Shown here in pieces: positions 50,704 through 58,138 of a stretch of 64,000 nt of DNA (positions within the stretch are counted from its first letter, which is position 1; the number at the start of each line of letters is the position of its first letter). Below the pieces are notes generated by a model. The model was not told the origin of the DNA. It was given only the letters and a program-made list of their open reading frames with translations, and did not search any database. Source of the stretch: JAFKKS01 sp050187875 (GTDB taxonomy: Bacteria > Pseudomonadota > Alphaproteobacteria > Rhizobiales > Xanthobacteraceae); NCBI GenBank assembly GCA_050187875.1, contig JBFWXB010000011.1:1-64000 (forward strand), in the 5' to 3' direction. The position numbers and the translations under genes are program-made.

Positions 50704-51651
50704 ATGCATTTGACCGGCATCCATCACCTCACCGCCGTCTCCGCTGACGCGCCCGGCAATGTCGCGTTCTACACCGGCACGCTCGGCATGCGGCTCGTCA
50801 AGAAAACGGTGAACCAGGACGACGTCAGCGCCTATCATCTGTTCTATGCCGACGCGCTGGCGCGACCCGGCACCGATCTCACCTTCTTCGATTTCCGCAC
50901 CGGCCCGGCGCGTCACGGCAGCCACAGTATCAGCCGCACGGCGTTGCGCGTCGCGGGCGAAGGCACGCTCGCCTGGTGGCGCGAACGGCTTGCCACAGCC
51001 GGCGCGAAGCCGAGCGAGATCGTGACGCGCGACGGGCGCGCGACGCTCGACTTCACCGACCCGGAAGGACAGCGCCTCTCATTGATCAATGACGGCGGCG
51101 TGGGCGACGCCAAGCCGTGGGAGCGCAGTCCCGTGCCGGCGCAACATCAGATCCGTGGCCTTGGGCCGATCACGCTGACGGTGACGGACCTGCGGCCGAC
51201 CGACAGCGTGCTCACCGACCTGATGATGATGCACAAGGTGCGCGACTATCCGCATCCCGAGATGCCGGTCGACACCGTACATGTCTATGCGATGGGCGAA
51301 GGCGGACCAGGCGCAGAGTTGCATGTCGCGGTGCAGCCCGATCAGCCAATCGCGCATCCGGGCGCGGGCGGCGTGCACCATGTCGCCTTCCGCACGCCAA
51401 ATGCGCAACAGTACGATGCCTGGGCGAAGCGGCTGAAGGAGATGCGCGTCCCCAATAGCGGCAAAGTGAACCGCTTCTATTTCCAGAGCCTCTATTTCCG
51501 CGAGCCGAACGGCATCCTCTTCGAGATCGCAACCGACGGCCCCGGCTTCGCGACCGACGAGCCGCTGGAGACGCTCGGCGAGAAACTGGCGCTGCCGCCG
51601 TTCCTCGAGCCGCGGCGCAAGCAAATCGAGGCGGGGCTGAAGCCGTTGTAG
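50704..51651 (+). CDS. VOC-superfamily ring-cleaving dioxygenase
   Basis: A 315-residue protein with two glyoxalase/bleomycin-type modules (about 1-145 and 150-300). The family opening GIHHLTAVSADAPGNVAFYTG, the mid-protein GAGGVHHVAFRT and FREPNGILFEIATDGPGF supply the expected two His and one Glu metal ligands. It resembles MhqO/CatE-like ring-cleaving dioxygenases that act on hydroquinone or catechol derivatives. It stands alone, 68 bases after the NepR-like gene, and could help detoxify quinones under stress. Substrate unknown. Confidence 0.88.
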   Translation: MHLTGIHHLTAVSADAPGNVAFYTGTLGMRLVKKTVNQDDVSAYHLFYADALARPGTDLTFFDFRTGPARHGSHSISRTALRVAGEGTLAWWRERLATAGAKPSEIVTRDGRATLDFTDPEGQRLSLINDGGVGDAKPWERSPVPAQHQIRGLGPITLTVTDLRPTDSVLTDLMMMHKVRDYPHPEMPVDTVHVYAMGEGGPGAELHVAVQPDQPIAHPGAGGVHHVAFRTPNAQQYDAWAKRLKEMRVPNSGKVNRFYFQSLYFREPNGILFEIATDGPGFATDEPLETLGEKLALPPFLEPRRKQIEAGLKPL

Positions 51652-51652
51652 C

Positions 51653-51699
51653 TGTCATTCCGGGGCGTGCGCTGAAAGCGCACGAGCCCGGAATGACAC
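51653..51699. repeat. Intergenic hairpin repeat, family C (short copy)
   Basis: TGTCATTCCGGG and CCCGGAATGACA are perfect 12-base arms around a second hairpin, GTGCGCTGAAAGCGCAC. This nested pair gives the clearest view of the family C ends. Confidence 0.75.
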
Positions 51700-51718
51700 T
51701 GAACGCCTGCTTTTCTTC

Positions 51719-51855
51719 TTTCCCTCTCCCGCTTGCGGGAGAGGGAAAGAGGAAACGCCGCGCTCGCCGCTTTCCATCGTCATGCCCGGGCTTGACCCGG
51801 GCATCCATCTTCTTAGCGAAAAGGATGGATTGCCGGGTCAAGCCCGGCAATGACG
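51719..51855. repeat. Hairpin followed by family A inverted repeat
   Basis: TTTCCCTCTCCCGC / GCGGGAGAGGGAAA (51719-51748) is a 14-base hairpin. From 51778, CGTCATGCCCGGGCTTGACC pairs with GGTCAAGCCCGGCAATGACG (to 51855). They fill the space between two convergent genes; neither has a U-tract. Confidence 0.7.
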
Positions 51856-51859
51856 CGTT

Positions 51860-53626
51860 CTATACAAGCGCGGCGTCGGCAACGCTGTCCGCACCCTCCG
51901 TCACCGTGCGTTCGAGACCTTGCGCCTGCACGGCAAAATTCTCCGCAAAGAAACGCGCGAGCGCGGTGCGCCCCGCGGCGTCCGCGCCATTGCCGATCCT
52001 GATCGCAGCGAGCGCCTCTTGCGCGAGCGCAGAGCCGCCGATCGCCGTGCCGAAGAGGCGCAGATACGGCGTCGCGCCGGCGAGCGCCGCCTCCGGTTTC
52101 TTCTCCAGCGCGTCGAGAAGCCAGGCCGACGCGCGATCGACGCTGTCGATTGCTTCGGCAAGGCGCGTGCCGGTATGGCCGAAAGCCGGGTCGTTGCTCG
52201 CGGCGACGGCGCTCGCCGTCTCGCGCAACTCGTCAAGAGCGTTGCGCACAACGGCGCCGCCTTCGAGCGGCAGCTTGCGCGTGACGAGGTCGATCGCCTG
52301 GATGCCGTTCGTGCCTTCGTAAATCTGCGCGATGCGCGCGTCACGATAATGCTGCGCGGCGCCGGTCTCTTCGACATAGCCCATGCCGCCATGCACCTGC
52401 ACGCCGAGCGAGGCGACCTCGGTGCCGATGTCGGTGGAGAAGGCTTTGGCGATGGGCGTGAGCAGCGCGGCGCGATCGCTCGCGGCCTTGCGCGCCGCTT
52501 CGCTTGGCGCGCGATGCGAGGCATCGATCGCCGCCGCGGTCTTGTAGCAGATGGCGCGCGCGGCGCGCGTGAGCGCGCGCATGGTGACGAGCATGCGCTT
52601 CACGTCCGGATGCGCGATGATCGGCGCCGAGACTTCGATACCCGGCGCGCGCCCCTGCTTGCGCTCCTGCGCATAAGCCATCGCACCCTGCGTCGCGCGC
52701 TCGGCGATGGCGACGCCCTGGAGCCCGACATTGAGCCGCGCATTGTTCATCATGGTAAACATGCAGGCGAGGCCGCGGTTCTCCTCGCCGATCAGCCAGC
52801 CTTTCGCGCCGCCGCCGTCGCCATAGATCATGGTGCAGGTCGGCGAGGCATGGATGCCGAGCTTGTGCTCGATCGACTGGCAGCGCGCATCGTTGCGGAA
52901 CCCAAGCGAGCCGTCGGCGTTCACCAGCACCTTCGGCACGAGGAAGAGTGAGATGCCGCGATTGCCGGGCGGCGCATCAGAGAGCCGCGCCAGCACGAAA
53001 TGGATGATGTTGTCGGTGAGGTCGTGCTCGCCGAAGGTGATGAAGATTTTCGAACCGGTGATCGTATAGCTGCCGTCGCTGTTGCGCTCGGCGCGCGTGC
53101 GCAGCGCGCTGACATCGGAGCCCGCCTGCGGCTCGGTGAGCTGCATCGTGCCCATCCACTCGCCGGAGATGAGCTTCGGCAGGTAGGTGCGCTTGAGCTC
53201 GTCGGAGCCGTGTGCCGTGAGCGCCTCGACACCGCCCATGGTGAGGAACGGGCCGAGGCCGAAGGCCATCGACGCCGCGCTCCAGATCTCGATGCAGGCC
53301 GCGTTGATCGCATGCGGCAGGCCCTGCCCGCCGAAGTCGGCCGATCCCGCGAGACCGTTCCAGCCGGCCGCGGTCCAGGCGGCGTAGGCGTCCTTCCAGC
53401 CGGGCGGCATCGTGACGGCGCCATCCTTGAACGTGGCGCCCACCTTGTCGCCCATGGCATTGAGCGGCGCGACCACGTCGTTGGCGAAGCGGCCCGCCTC
53501 CTCCAGCACAGCGTCGACCACATCCTCGGTCAGGTCGGCATAGGTGCCGTCGGCGATGGCCTGCGGCAGGCCGGCGCTGTGCCGGAGCGCGAAGGCGATG
53601 TCGGCGACGGGGGCGGCGAAAGTCAT
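51860..53626 (-). CDS. Acyl-CoA dehydrogenase, long form (DmdC-like)
   Basis: A 588-residue flavoprotein. The N-terminal helical domain is followed by the beta domain with MQLTEPQAGSDVSALRT and IFITFGEHDL, then a C-terminal helical domain with RDARIAQIYEGTNGIQAIDL. The last 120 residues are an extra C-terminal segment typical of the long acyl-CoA dehydrogenases related to 3-methylmercaptopropionyl-CoA dehydrogenase. It introduces a double bond into an acyl-CoA and passes electrons to ETF. EHKLGIHASPTCTMIYGD is a conserved beta-domain block. It is monocistronic as far as I can see; the chain it prefers is not known. Confidence 0.92.
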   Translation of the reverse strand: MTFAAPVADIAFALRHSAGLPQAIADGTYADLTEDVVDAVLEEAGRFANDVVAPLNAMGDKVGATFKDGAVTMPPGWKDAYAAWTAAGWNGLAGSADFGGQGLPHAINAACIEIWSAASMAFGLGPFLTMGGVEALTAHGSDELKRTYLPKLISGEWMGTMQLTEPQAGSDVSALRTRAERNSDGSYTITGSKIFITFGEHDLTDNIIHFVLARLSDAPPGNRGISLFLVPKVLVNADGSLGFRNDARCQSIEHKLGIHASPTCTMIYGDGGGAKGWLIGEENRGLACMFTMMNNARLNVGLQGVAIAERATQGAMAYAQERKQGRAPGIEVSAPIIAHPDVKRMLVTMRALTRAARAICYKTAAAIDASHRAPSEAARKAASDRAALLTPIAKAFSTDIGTEVASLGVQVHGGMGYVEETGAAQHYRDARIAQIYEGTNGIQAIDLVTRKLPLEGGAVVRNALDELRETASAVAASNDPAFGHTGTRLAEAIDSVDRASAWLLDALEKKPEAALAGATPYLRLFGTAIGGSALAQEALAAIRIGNGADAAGRTALARFFAENFAVQAQGLERTVTEGADSVADAALV

Positions 53627-53760
53627 GGCGGCCTCTTCGATAAAAGTCCCGGCAGATCATACCAGGAGAACGCGAGCTTGACGGGCCGGCCTTCAGAGCA
53701 CAAACCGGCAGCCGGGTTCAACGCCACCCTGCGCGCGCAGCGCCTTTCAGGACAAGACCT

Positions 53761-54756
53761 TTGGAGAGCGACACGGCAACACGTGTGATCAGCGCCGATG
53801 AGCCGGCCGCGGCCGAGGCGGCGGCCGCGCGGCTTCGCGCCGGCGGCCTCGTCGCGTTTCCGACCGAGACGGTCTATGGCCTCGGCGCCGACGCGACCGA
53901 TGGCGCGGCCATCGCGCGGCTCTATGCGGCGAAGGGGCGGCCGCGCTTCAACCCCTTGATCTCGCATCTGCCGGACCCCGCAGCGGCGATGCGGCTCGGC
54001 ATCTTCAATGCGGCGGCGCGGGCGCTTGCCGCACGTTTCTGGCCGGGACCGCTCACCCTCGTCGTGCCGAAGGCGCCAGACTGTCCGATCGCGTCGCTGA
54101 CGACCGCCGGGCTCGACACCGTGGCGCTGCGCGTTCCCTCGCACCCGGTGGCGCAGAAAATCCTGCGCGCCGCCGCACGCCCGATCGCGGCGCCCTCCGC
54201 CAACCGCTCGGGCCGCGTCTCGCCGACGCGCGCGGCGCATGTGCTCGCGGACTTCCCCGATGCGCTCGACCTCATCGTCGACGGCGGCCCGACGGAAGTC
54301 GGGCTCGAGTCGACCATCGTTGCCTGCGTGGATGAGACGCCGGTGCTGCTGCGGCTCGGCGGGTTGGCGCGCGAGGCCATCGAAAGCGCTCTAGGCCAGC
54401 CAGTCGCGCGCGTCCTTTCCGCTGGTGAAGCGCCGCAGGCGCCGGGCCAGCTCGCGTCGCATTATGCGCCGCGCGCGACGATCCGCCTTAACGCGACGCA
54501 TGTGGCGCGCGGCGAAGCACTGCTGACGTTTGCCGGTGCGCGTCCGGACGGCGCCGATGGTGCAGCGATGACTCTCGATCTTTCGCCGCGCGGCGATCTT
54601 GTCGAAGCGGCGGCGAATTTCTTCTCGTATCTGCATCGCCTCGATGCAAGCGGCGCGCGTGCGATCGCCGTCGTGCCGATCCCGGAACAGGGGCTCGGCG
54701 AGGCGATCAACGATCGCTTGCGCCGCGCCGCAGCCCCGCGTCCGCCTTCGCGATAA
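53761..54756 (+). CDS. L-threonylcarbamoyladenylate synthase, Sua5 type
   Basis: A 331-residue protein. The YrdC domain (residues 12-200) has RAGGLVAFPTETVYGLGADATD, KGRPRFNPL and IAAPSANRSGRVSPT. The Sua5 C-terminal domain follows, beginning near APQAPGQLASHYAPR. It makes threonylcarbamoyl-AMP for the t6A modification of ANN-decoding tRNAs. The start is uncertain: TTG at 53761 keeps the frame open after AGGA, while GTG at 53785 would remove eight residues. The FAD-oxidoreductase gene begins 15 bases after the stop. Confidence 0.92.
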   Translation: MESDTATRVISADEPAAAEAAAARLRAGGLVAFPTETVYGLGADATDGAAIARLYAAKGRPRFNPLISHLPDPAAAMRLGIFNAAARALAARFWPGPLTLVVPKAPDCPIASLTTAGLDTVALRVPSHPVAQKILRAAARPIAAPSANRSGRVSPTRAAHVLADFPDALDLIVDGGPTEVGLESTIVACVDETPVLLRLGGLAREAIESALGQPVARVLSAGEAPQAPGQLASHYAPRATIRLNATHVARGEALLTFAGARPDGADGAAMTLDLSPRGDLVEAAANFFSYLHRLDASGARAIAVVPIPEQGLGEAINDRLRRAAAPRPPSR

Positions 54757-54771
54757 AGTGCAAGCCGCCTC

Positions 54772-56199
54772 ATGAACAAACCGCACTCGCCTGCTCTCCC
54801 GGCCGATCTCATTCAACGCTTCACGTCGATCGTCGGCGCGCGCTACGCCGTGACCGAGCCGAATGAGCAGCAGGCCTATCTCGTCGAGTTGCGCGGCCTT
54901 TATCACGCGCGCACGCCGCTGGTGCTGCGCCCCGGCTCAGTCGAGGAGGTGGCGGCGATCCTCAAGCTCGCGAGCGAGACCGGCACGGCGATCGTGCCGC
55001 AGGGCGGCAATACCGGTCTCGTCGGCGCGCAGGTCCCGCGCGACGCCGGTGGCGATGTCGTGCTCTCGCTCAAGCGCCTCGACAAAATCCGCGAGGTCGA
55101 CCCGAGCTCGAACACGATGACCTGCGAAGCGGGCGTCGTGCTGCAGACCGCGCAGGAAGCGGCGGCGAAAGCCGATCGGCTCTTCCCGCTCTCGCTCGGC
55201 GCCGAGGGAAGTGCGACGATCGGCGGCAATCTCTCGTCGAATGCGGGCGGCACCGGCGCGCTCGCCTACGGCGTCGCGCGCGATCTCGTCGTCGGGCTCG
55301 AAGTCGTGCTCGCCGACGGGCGGACCTGGCACGGGCTCAACAAGCTCAAGAAGGACAACACCGGCTATGACCTGAAGAACCTCTTCGTCGGTGCGGAAGG
55401 AACCCTCGGCGTTATCACCGCTGCGGTGCTGAAACTCTTTCCGCGCCCGCGTGCGACGGCCGTCGCCTTCATCGGGCTCAAATCGCCGCATGAAGCGCTG
55501 ACGCTTCTCAACCTCGCGCAACAGCGCGCCGGCGCGGGCGTCACCACCTTCGAGCTCATTCCGCGCATCGGCATCGACTTCGTGCTGCGCCACATGGCCG
55601 GCACGCGCGATCCGCTCGTCGCGGCGCATCCCTGGTACGTGGTGACCGAGCTCTCGGGCGCGGACGAAGGGATCGCGGCGACGCTCGAAGCGATCCTCGC
55701 CGAGGCCTTCGAGCAGGAGTTGATCGAAGACGCCGCGCTCGCCGGCAGCATCGAGCAGGGCCGGGCCTTCATGCATCTGCGCTACGCGCTGTCGGAAGTT
55801 CAGGGCTATGAGGGCGGCTCGATCAAGGACGACGTGTCGGTCCCGGTCGCGCAGGTGCCGCACTTCATCGCCGAAGCGAGCGAAGTCGCGACGAAGCTCA
55901 TCCCCGGCAGCCGGCCAGTGCCGTTCGGCCATCTCGGCGACGGCAACATCCACTTCAACGTCAGCCAACCCGTCGGCGCCGACAAAGCGGCGTTCCTCGC
56001 GCGCTGGAAGGAGATGAACGCGGCGGTGCACGCGGTCGTGCACAAATACGGCGGCTCGATCTCGGCGGAGCACGGCATCGGCCAGCTCAAGCGCGCGCTA
56101 CTGCCGGGCGTGAAGGACCCGGTCGCGCTCGAGATCATGCGCGCGATCAAAGGCACGCTTGACCCCAAGGGCATCCTCAACCCAGGCAAGATGCTATGA
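54772..56199 (+). CDS. FAD-binding oxidoreductase, GlcD / D-2-hydroxyacid dehydrogenase type
   Basis: A 475-residue flavoprotein with a PCMH FAD domain (VLRPGSVEEVAAIL, VPQGGNTGLVGAQVPR, GSATIGGNLSSNAGGTGALAYG, NLFVGAEGTLGVIT) and the FAD-linked oxidase C-terminal domain with PFGHLGDGNIHFNVSQP and SAEHGIGQLKR. Relatives oxidise D-lactate, glycolate or D-2-hydroxyglutarate and pass electrons to ETF or quinones. It has no membrane segment. The stop overlaps the start of a GNAT gene by ATGA, so these two are coupled and may also be co-transcribed with the Sua5-type gene. Confidence 0.92.
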   Translation: MNKPHSPALPADLIQRFTSIVGARYAVTEPNEQQAYLVELRGLYHARTPLVLRPGSVEEVAAILKLASETGTAIVPQGGNTGLVGAQVPRDAGGDVVLSLKRLDKIREVDPSSNTMTCEAGVVLQTAQEAAAKADRLFPLSLGAEGSATIGGNLSSNAGGTGALAYGVARDLVVGLEVVLADGRTWHGLNKLKKDNTGYDLKNLFVGAEGTLGVITAAVLKLFPRPRATAVAFIGLKSPHEALTLLNLAQQRAGAGVTTFELIPRIGIDFVLRHMAGTRDPLVAAHPWYVVTELSGADEGIAATLEAILAEAFEQELIEDAALAGSIEQGRAFMHLRYALSEVQGYEGGSIKDDVSVPVAQVPHFIAEASEVATKLIPGSRPVPFGHLGDGNIHFNVSQPVGADKAAFLARWKEMNAAVHAVVHKYGGSISAEHGIGQLKRALLPGVKDPVALEIMRAIKGTLDPKGILNPGKML

Positions 56200-56636
56200 G
56201 CGCTGCACTGACCATCTCGCCGCTCCATGATGCCGATATCGATGCGGTCGTGAGCCTGTGGGAGCGGTGCGGGCTGACGCGGCCGTGGAACGATCCGCGC
56301 GCCGATATCGCGTTCGCACGGCGCGGCGCAAGCTCCGCGATCCTGGTCGGAAAATCGGATGGCGCGGTCATCGCCACCGTGATGGTCGGCCACGACGGGC
56401 ACCGCGGCTGGTTCTATTACGTCGCGGTCGATCCGGCCCGGCAGGGACAAGGGCTTGGCCGCACCATCATGGCCGCGGGCGAAGACTGGCTACGCGCGCA
56501 AGGCGTCGAGAAGGCGCAGCTCATCGTGCGCGCCGGCAACGAGAAGGTGCGCGCCTTCTACGAAGCGCTCGGCTATGGCGAGCAGCCGCGCGTGCTCTTC
56601 GGCCGCTGGCTCGACGGACGGCCGCTGACGCCGTAG
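56196..56636 (+). CDS. GNAT-family acetyltransferase (YpeA-like)
   Basis: A 146-residue single-domain acetyltransferase. YYVAVDPARQGQGLGRTIMA contains the acetyl-CoA-binding R/Q-x-x-G-x-G/A motif, and NEKVRAFYEALGY is the usual motif B. It resembles YpeA-type proteins of unknown acceptor. Its ATG overlaps the stop of the FAD-oxidoreductase gene. Confidence 0.88.
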   Translation: MSAALTISPLHDADIDAVVSLWERCGLTRPWNDPRADIAFARRGASSAILVGKSDGAVIATVMVGHDGHRGWFYYVAVDPARQGQGLGRTIMAAGEDWLRAQGVEKAQLIVRAGNEKVRAFYEALGYGEQPRVLFGRWLDGRPLTP

Positions 56637-56655
56637 CGCACAAATCGATCCGGTT

Positions 56656-56739
56656 CGTCATTGCTTGACCCGGCAATCCATCCTCTTGGCATAAGTTCTT
56701 TTCGAATGATGGATGCGCGGGTCAAGCCCGCGCATGACG
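56656..56739. repeat. Intergenic inverted repeat, family A (decayed)
   Basis: GTCATTGCTTGACCCGGCAA with TCCATCC pairs imperfectly with GATGGATGCGCGGGTCAAGC. One end has lost the CCCGGG run seen in the other copies. Confidence 0.6.
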
Positions 56740-56790
56740 CTGCAGATGTGGATCGTGAAATTTGAAATCGAGCAGTCGCGTGCCAAAACA

Positions 56791-56816
56791 AAAAGGCCGG
56801 CGTGAGCCGGCCTTTT
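56791..56816 (-). terminator. Rho-independent terminator after phasin 1
   Basis: AAAAGGCCGGC / GCCGGCCTTTT forms an 11-base stem with a four-base loop, 23 bases after the phasin stop. On the minus strand it is followed by TTTTGTTTTGG. The symmetrical A/T flanks may also stop rightward transcripts from the GNAT gene. Confidence 0.85.
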
Positions 56817-56838
56817 CATCAACGATATATGCGACGCG

Positions 56839-57330
56839 TTACGCGGCGACGCGGAAGGCCTTGTTGAGGCCGGACTTGATCGGCTCGGCGCTCTCGCTCG
56901 TCACTTTCTGCGCGAGGGCCGTGAGGTCCTTCGTCTGCGCGGTGACGGTCTCGAACTGCTTGCGCGCGTGCGCGGTCGACAGCTCAATCGCCTCCGAGAG
57001 CGACTTCACGCCGAGGAGGTTGCGGGCGAAATCGAAATTCGCGTTGGCGTTGGTGCGGAACGCCTCGATGAGGAGAACGCCATAGTCCGCCGCGCCCTTG
57101 GTCGCGGTCGTGTAGGTCTCTTCCATCACTTCGCTCGCCTCTTCAGCGGCCGTCTTGAGCTTCTCGTAGGCGTCCTTCGCCTGAGCGACCGACTTCTCGG
57201 CGAGCTCGCGGTAGGCCGCCGGAATCTCGACCGACGGAATCTCGAACTTCGGCAGGTCGAACTTGGGGAGCGTCGCAGAAGCGGCAAAACCCGTTTTGCC
57301 GGCCTTCGCCTTCACACTGGCCTCAGCCAT
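56839..57330 (-). CDS. Phasin family protein (phasin 1)
   Basis: A 163-residue alpha-helical protein of the phasin family. VPAAYRELAEKSVAQAKDAYEK-like helices, with an Ala/Lys/Glu-rich amphipathic pattern over residues 45-160, are what coats polyhydroxyalkanoate granules. I use the ATG of MAEASVKAK at 57330, which follows GAGAGGATGAAAGAC; the ATG three codons earlier lacks spacing for that ribosome site. A second phasin lies upstream in the same direction. A TTGCA-type palindrome 157-182 bases upstream may be a PhaR operator. Confidence 0.88.
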   Translation of the reverse strand: MAEASVKAKAGKTGFAASATLPKFDLPKFEIPSVEIPAAYRELAEKSVAQAKDAYEKLKTAAEEASEVMEETYTTATKGAADYGVLLIEAFRTNANANFDFARNLLGVKSLSEAIELSTAHARKQFETVTAQTKDLTALAQKVTSESAEPIKSGLNKAFRVAA

Positions 57331-57486
57331 GTCTTTCATCCTCTCGGTTATGCCGGGGCGCGCCGCCAGGAGCCGTCATCGACCCCTTCCCCGGCAAAGT
57401 TCAATTCCCTTGGAGGATCAGCCCGTTAAGGCGGCACAGCCACCGGCTCCCGATCCCGATGGCTGAAATATAGGCGAACTCATGGT

Positions 57487-57512
57487 GCATTGCAACATAA
57501 ATATTGCAATGC
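57487..57512. promoter_or_regulatory. Candidate PhaR-type operator between the phasin genes
   Basis: GCATTGCAA (57487-57495) and TTGCAATGC (57504-57512) are perfect 9-base arms around the AT-rich spacer CATAAATA. TGC-rich palindromes near phasin genes are recognised by PhaR. The absence of a U-tract argues against a terminator for the upstream phasin. Confidence 0.5.
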
Positions 57513-57527
57513 GGTGTCAGAATAAGA

Positions 57528-57902
57528 TCAGGAGGCCGATTTCTTAGCCGCGTTCGCCGCCGTCTGGCCAAGCTCGCGGGCCTGTTCGCTCAGCGCCTGC
57601 ATCTGCGCCTGGGCGAATTCCGTCTGGAGCTTGAGCATCTCCTGCACGTCCTTGGCGCGCGCGAGCCGCTCGGCGAAATCGAACGAGGCGGCGACGTTGC
57701 GCTCGGCGAAGGACATGACCTTCTCGCCCGTCCCCTTCGCGCCCGCCTGGGCGGTCGCGGCCTGCTCCTCGACCTTTGACGCGGCTTTGTGGACGGCCGT
57801 CATGAAGCCGTCGAAAGCCTGACGCGCCTGCGCCACGCTTTGCTCAGCGATGCTGCGCAAATCGCCAGGAATTTCGAACGATTCCGTTGGTCCTTTCGCC
57901 AT
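57528..57902 (-). CDS. Phasin family protein (phasin 2)
   Basis: A 124-residue all-helical protein. Residues 15-45 (LRSIAEQSVAQARQAFDGFM) and 65-118 carry the phasin pattern, with FAERNVAASFDFAERLARAKDVQEML the most recognisable core and an AKKSAS tail. It should bind polyhydroxyalkanoate granules and control their size. GGAGAG precedes the ATG at 57902; the longer frame upstream is non-coding. It is shorter than phasin 1 and only distantly similar to it, so the pair is an old duplication. Confidence 0.88.
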   Translation of the reverse strand: MAKGPTESFEIPGDLRSIAEQSVAQARQAFDGFMTAVHKAASKVEEQAATAQAGAKGTGEKVMSFAERNVAASFDFAERLARAKDVQEMLKLQTEFAQAQMQALSEQARELGQTAANAAKKSAS

Positions 57903-58081
57903 CGTTTTCTCTCCATCATCGCGGGGTGAGGCGCTCGAATGCGTCGCCAGTGTAGGTCGGGTTCGCGACGCTTGCACGTCCCGAAACCGCGCCGCCTCGC
58001 TGACCGGCGCGGTTAACTCTAACAACGAAACGGGGTGCACGATGTTCACGCTGGCGTGGACGGCGTTCCGGCCGAGCCGTA

Positions 58082-58096
58082 TTAAGGATTTGTTTA
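58082..58096 (+). promoter_or_regulatory. Imperfect CtrA-like box before the PdhS-like gene
   Basis: TTAAGGATTTGTTTA fits TTAA-N7-TTAA with one mismatch in the second half. It ends 42 bases before the start of the kinase gene. Confidence 0.3.
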
Positions 58097-58138
58097 CGAA
58101 TTGCGTTCCCGGGCGGCTGTTCTCGCCGGGTTCAGTCT

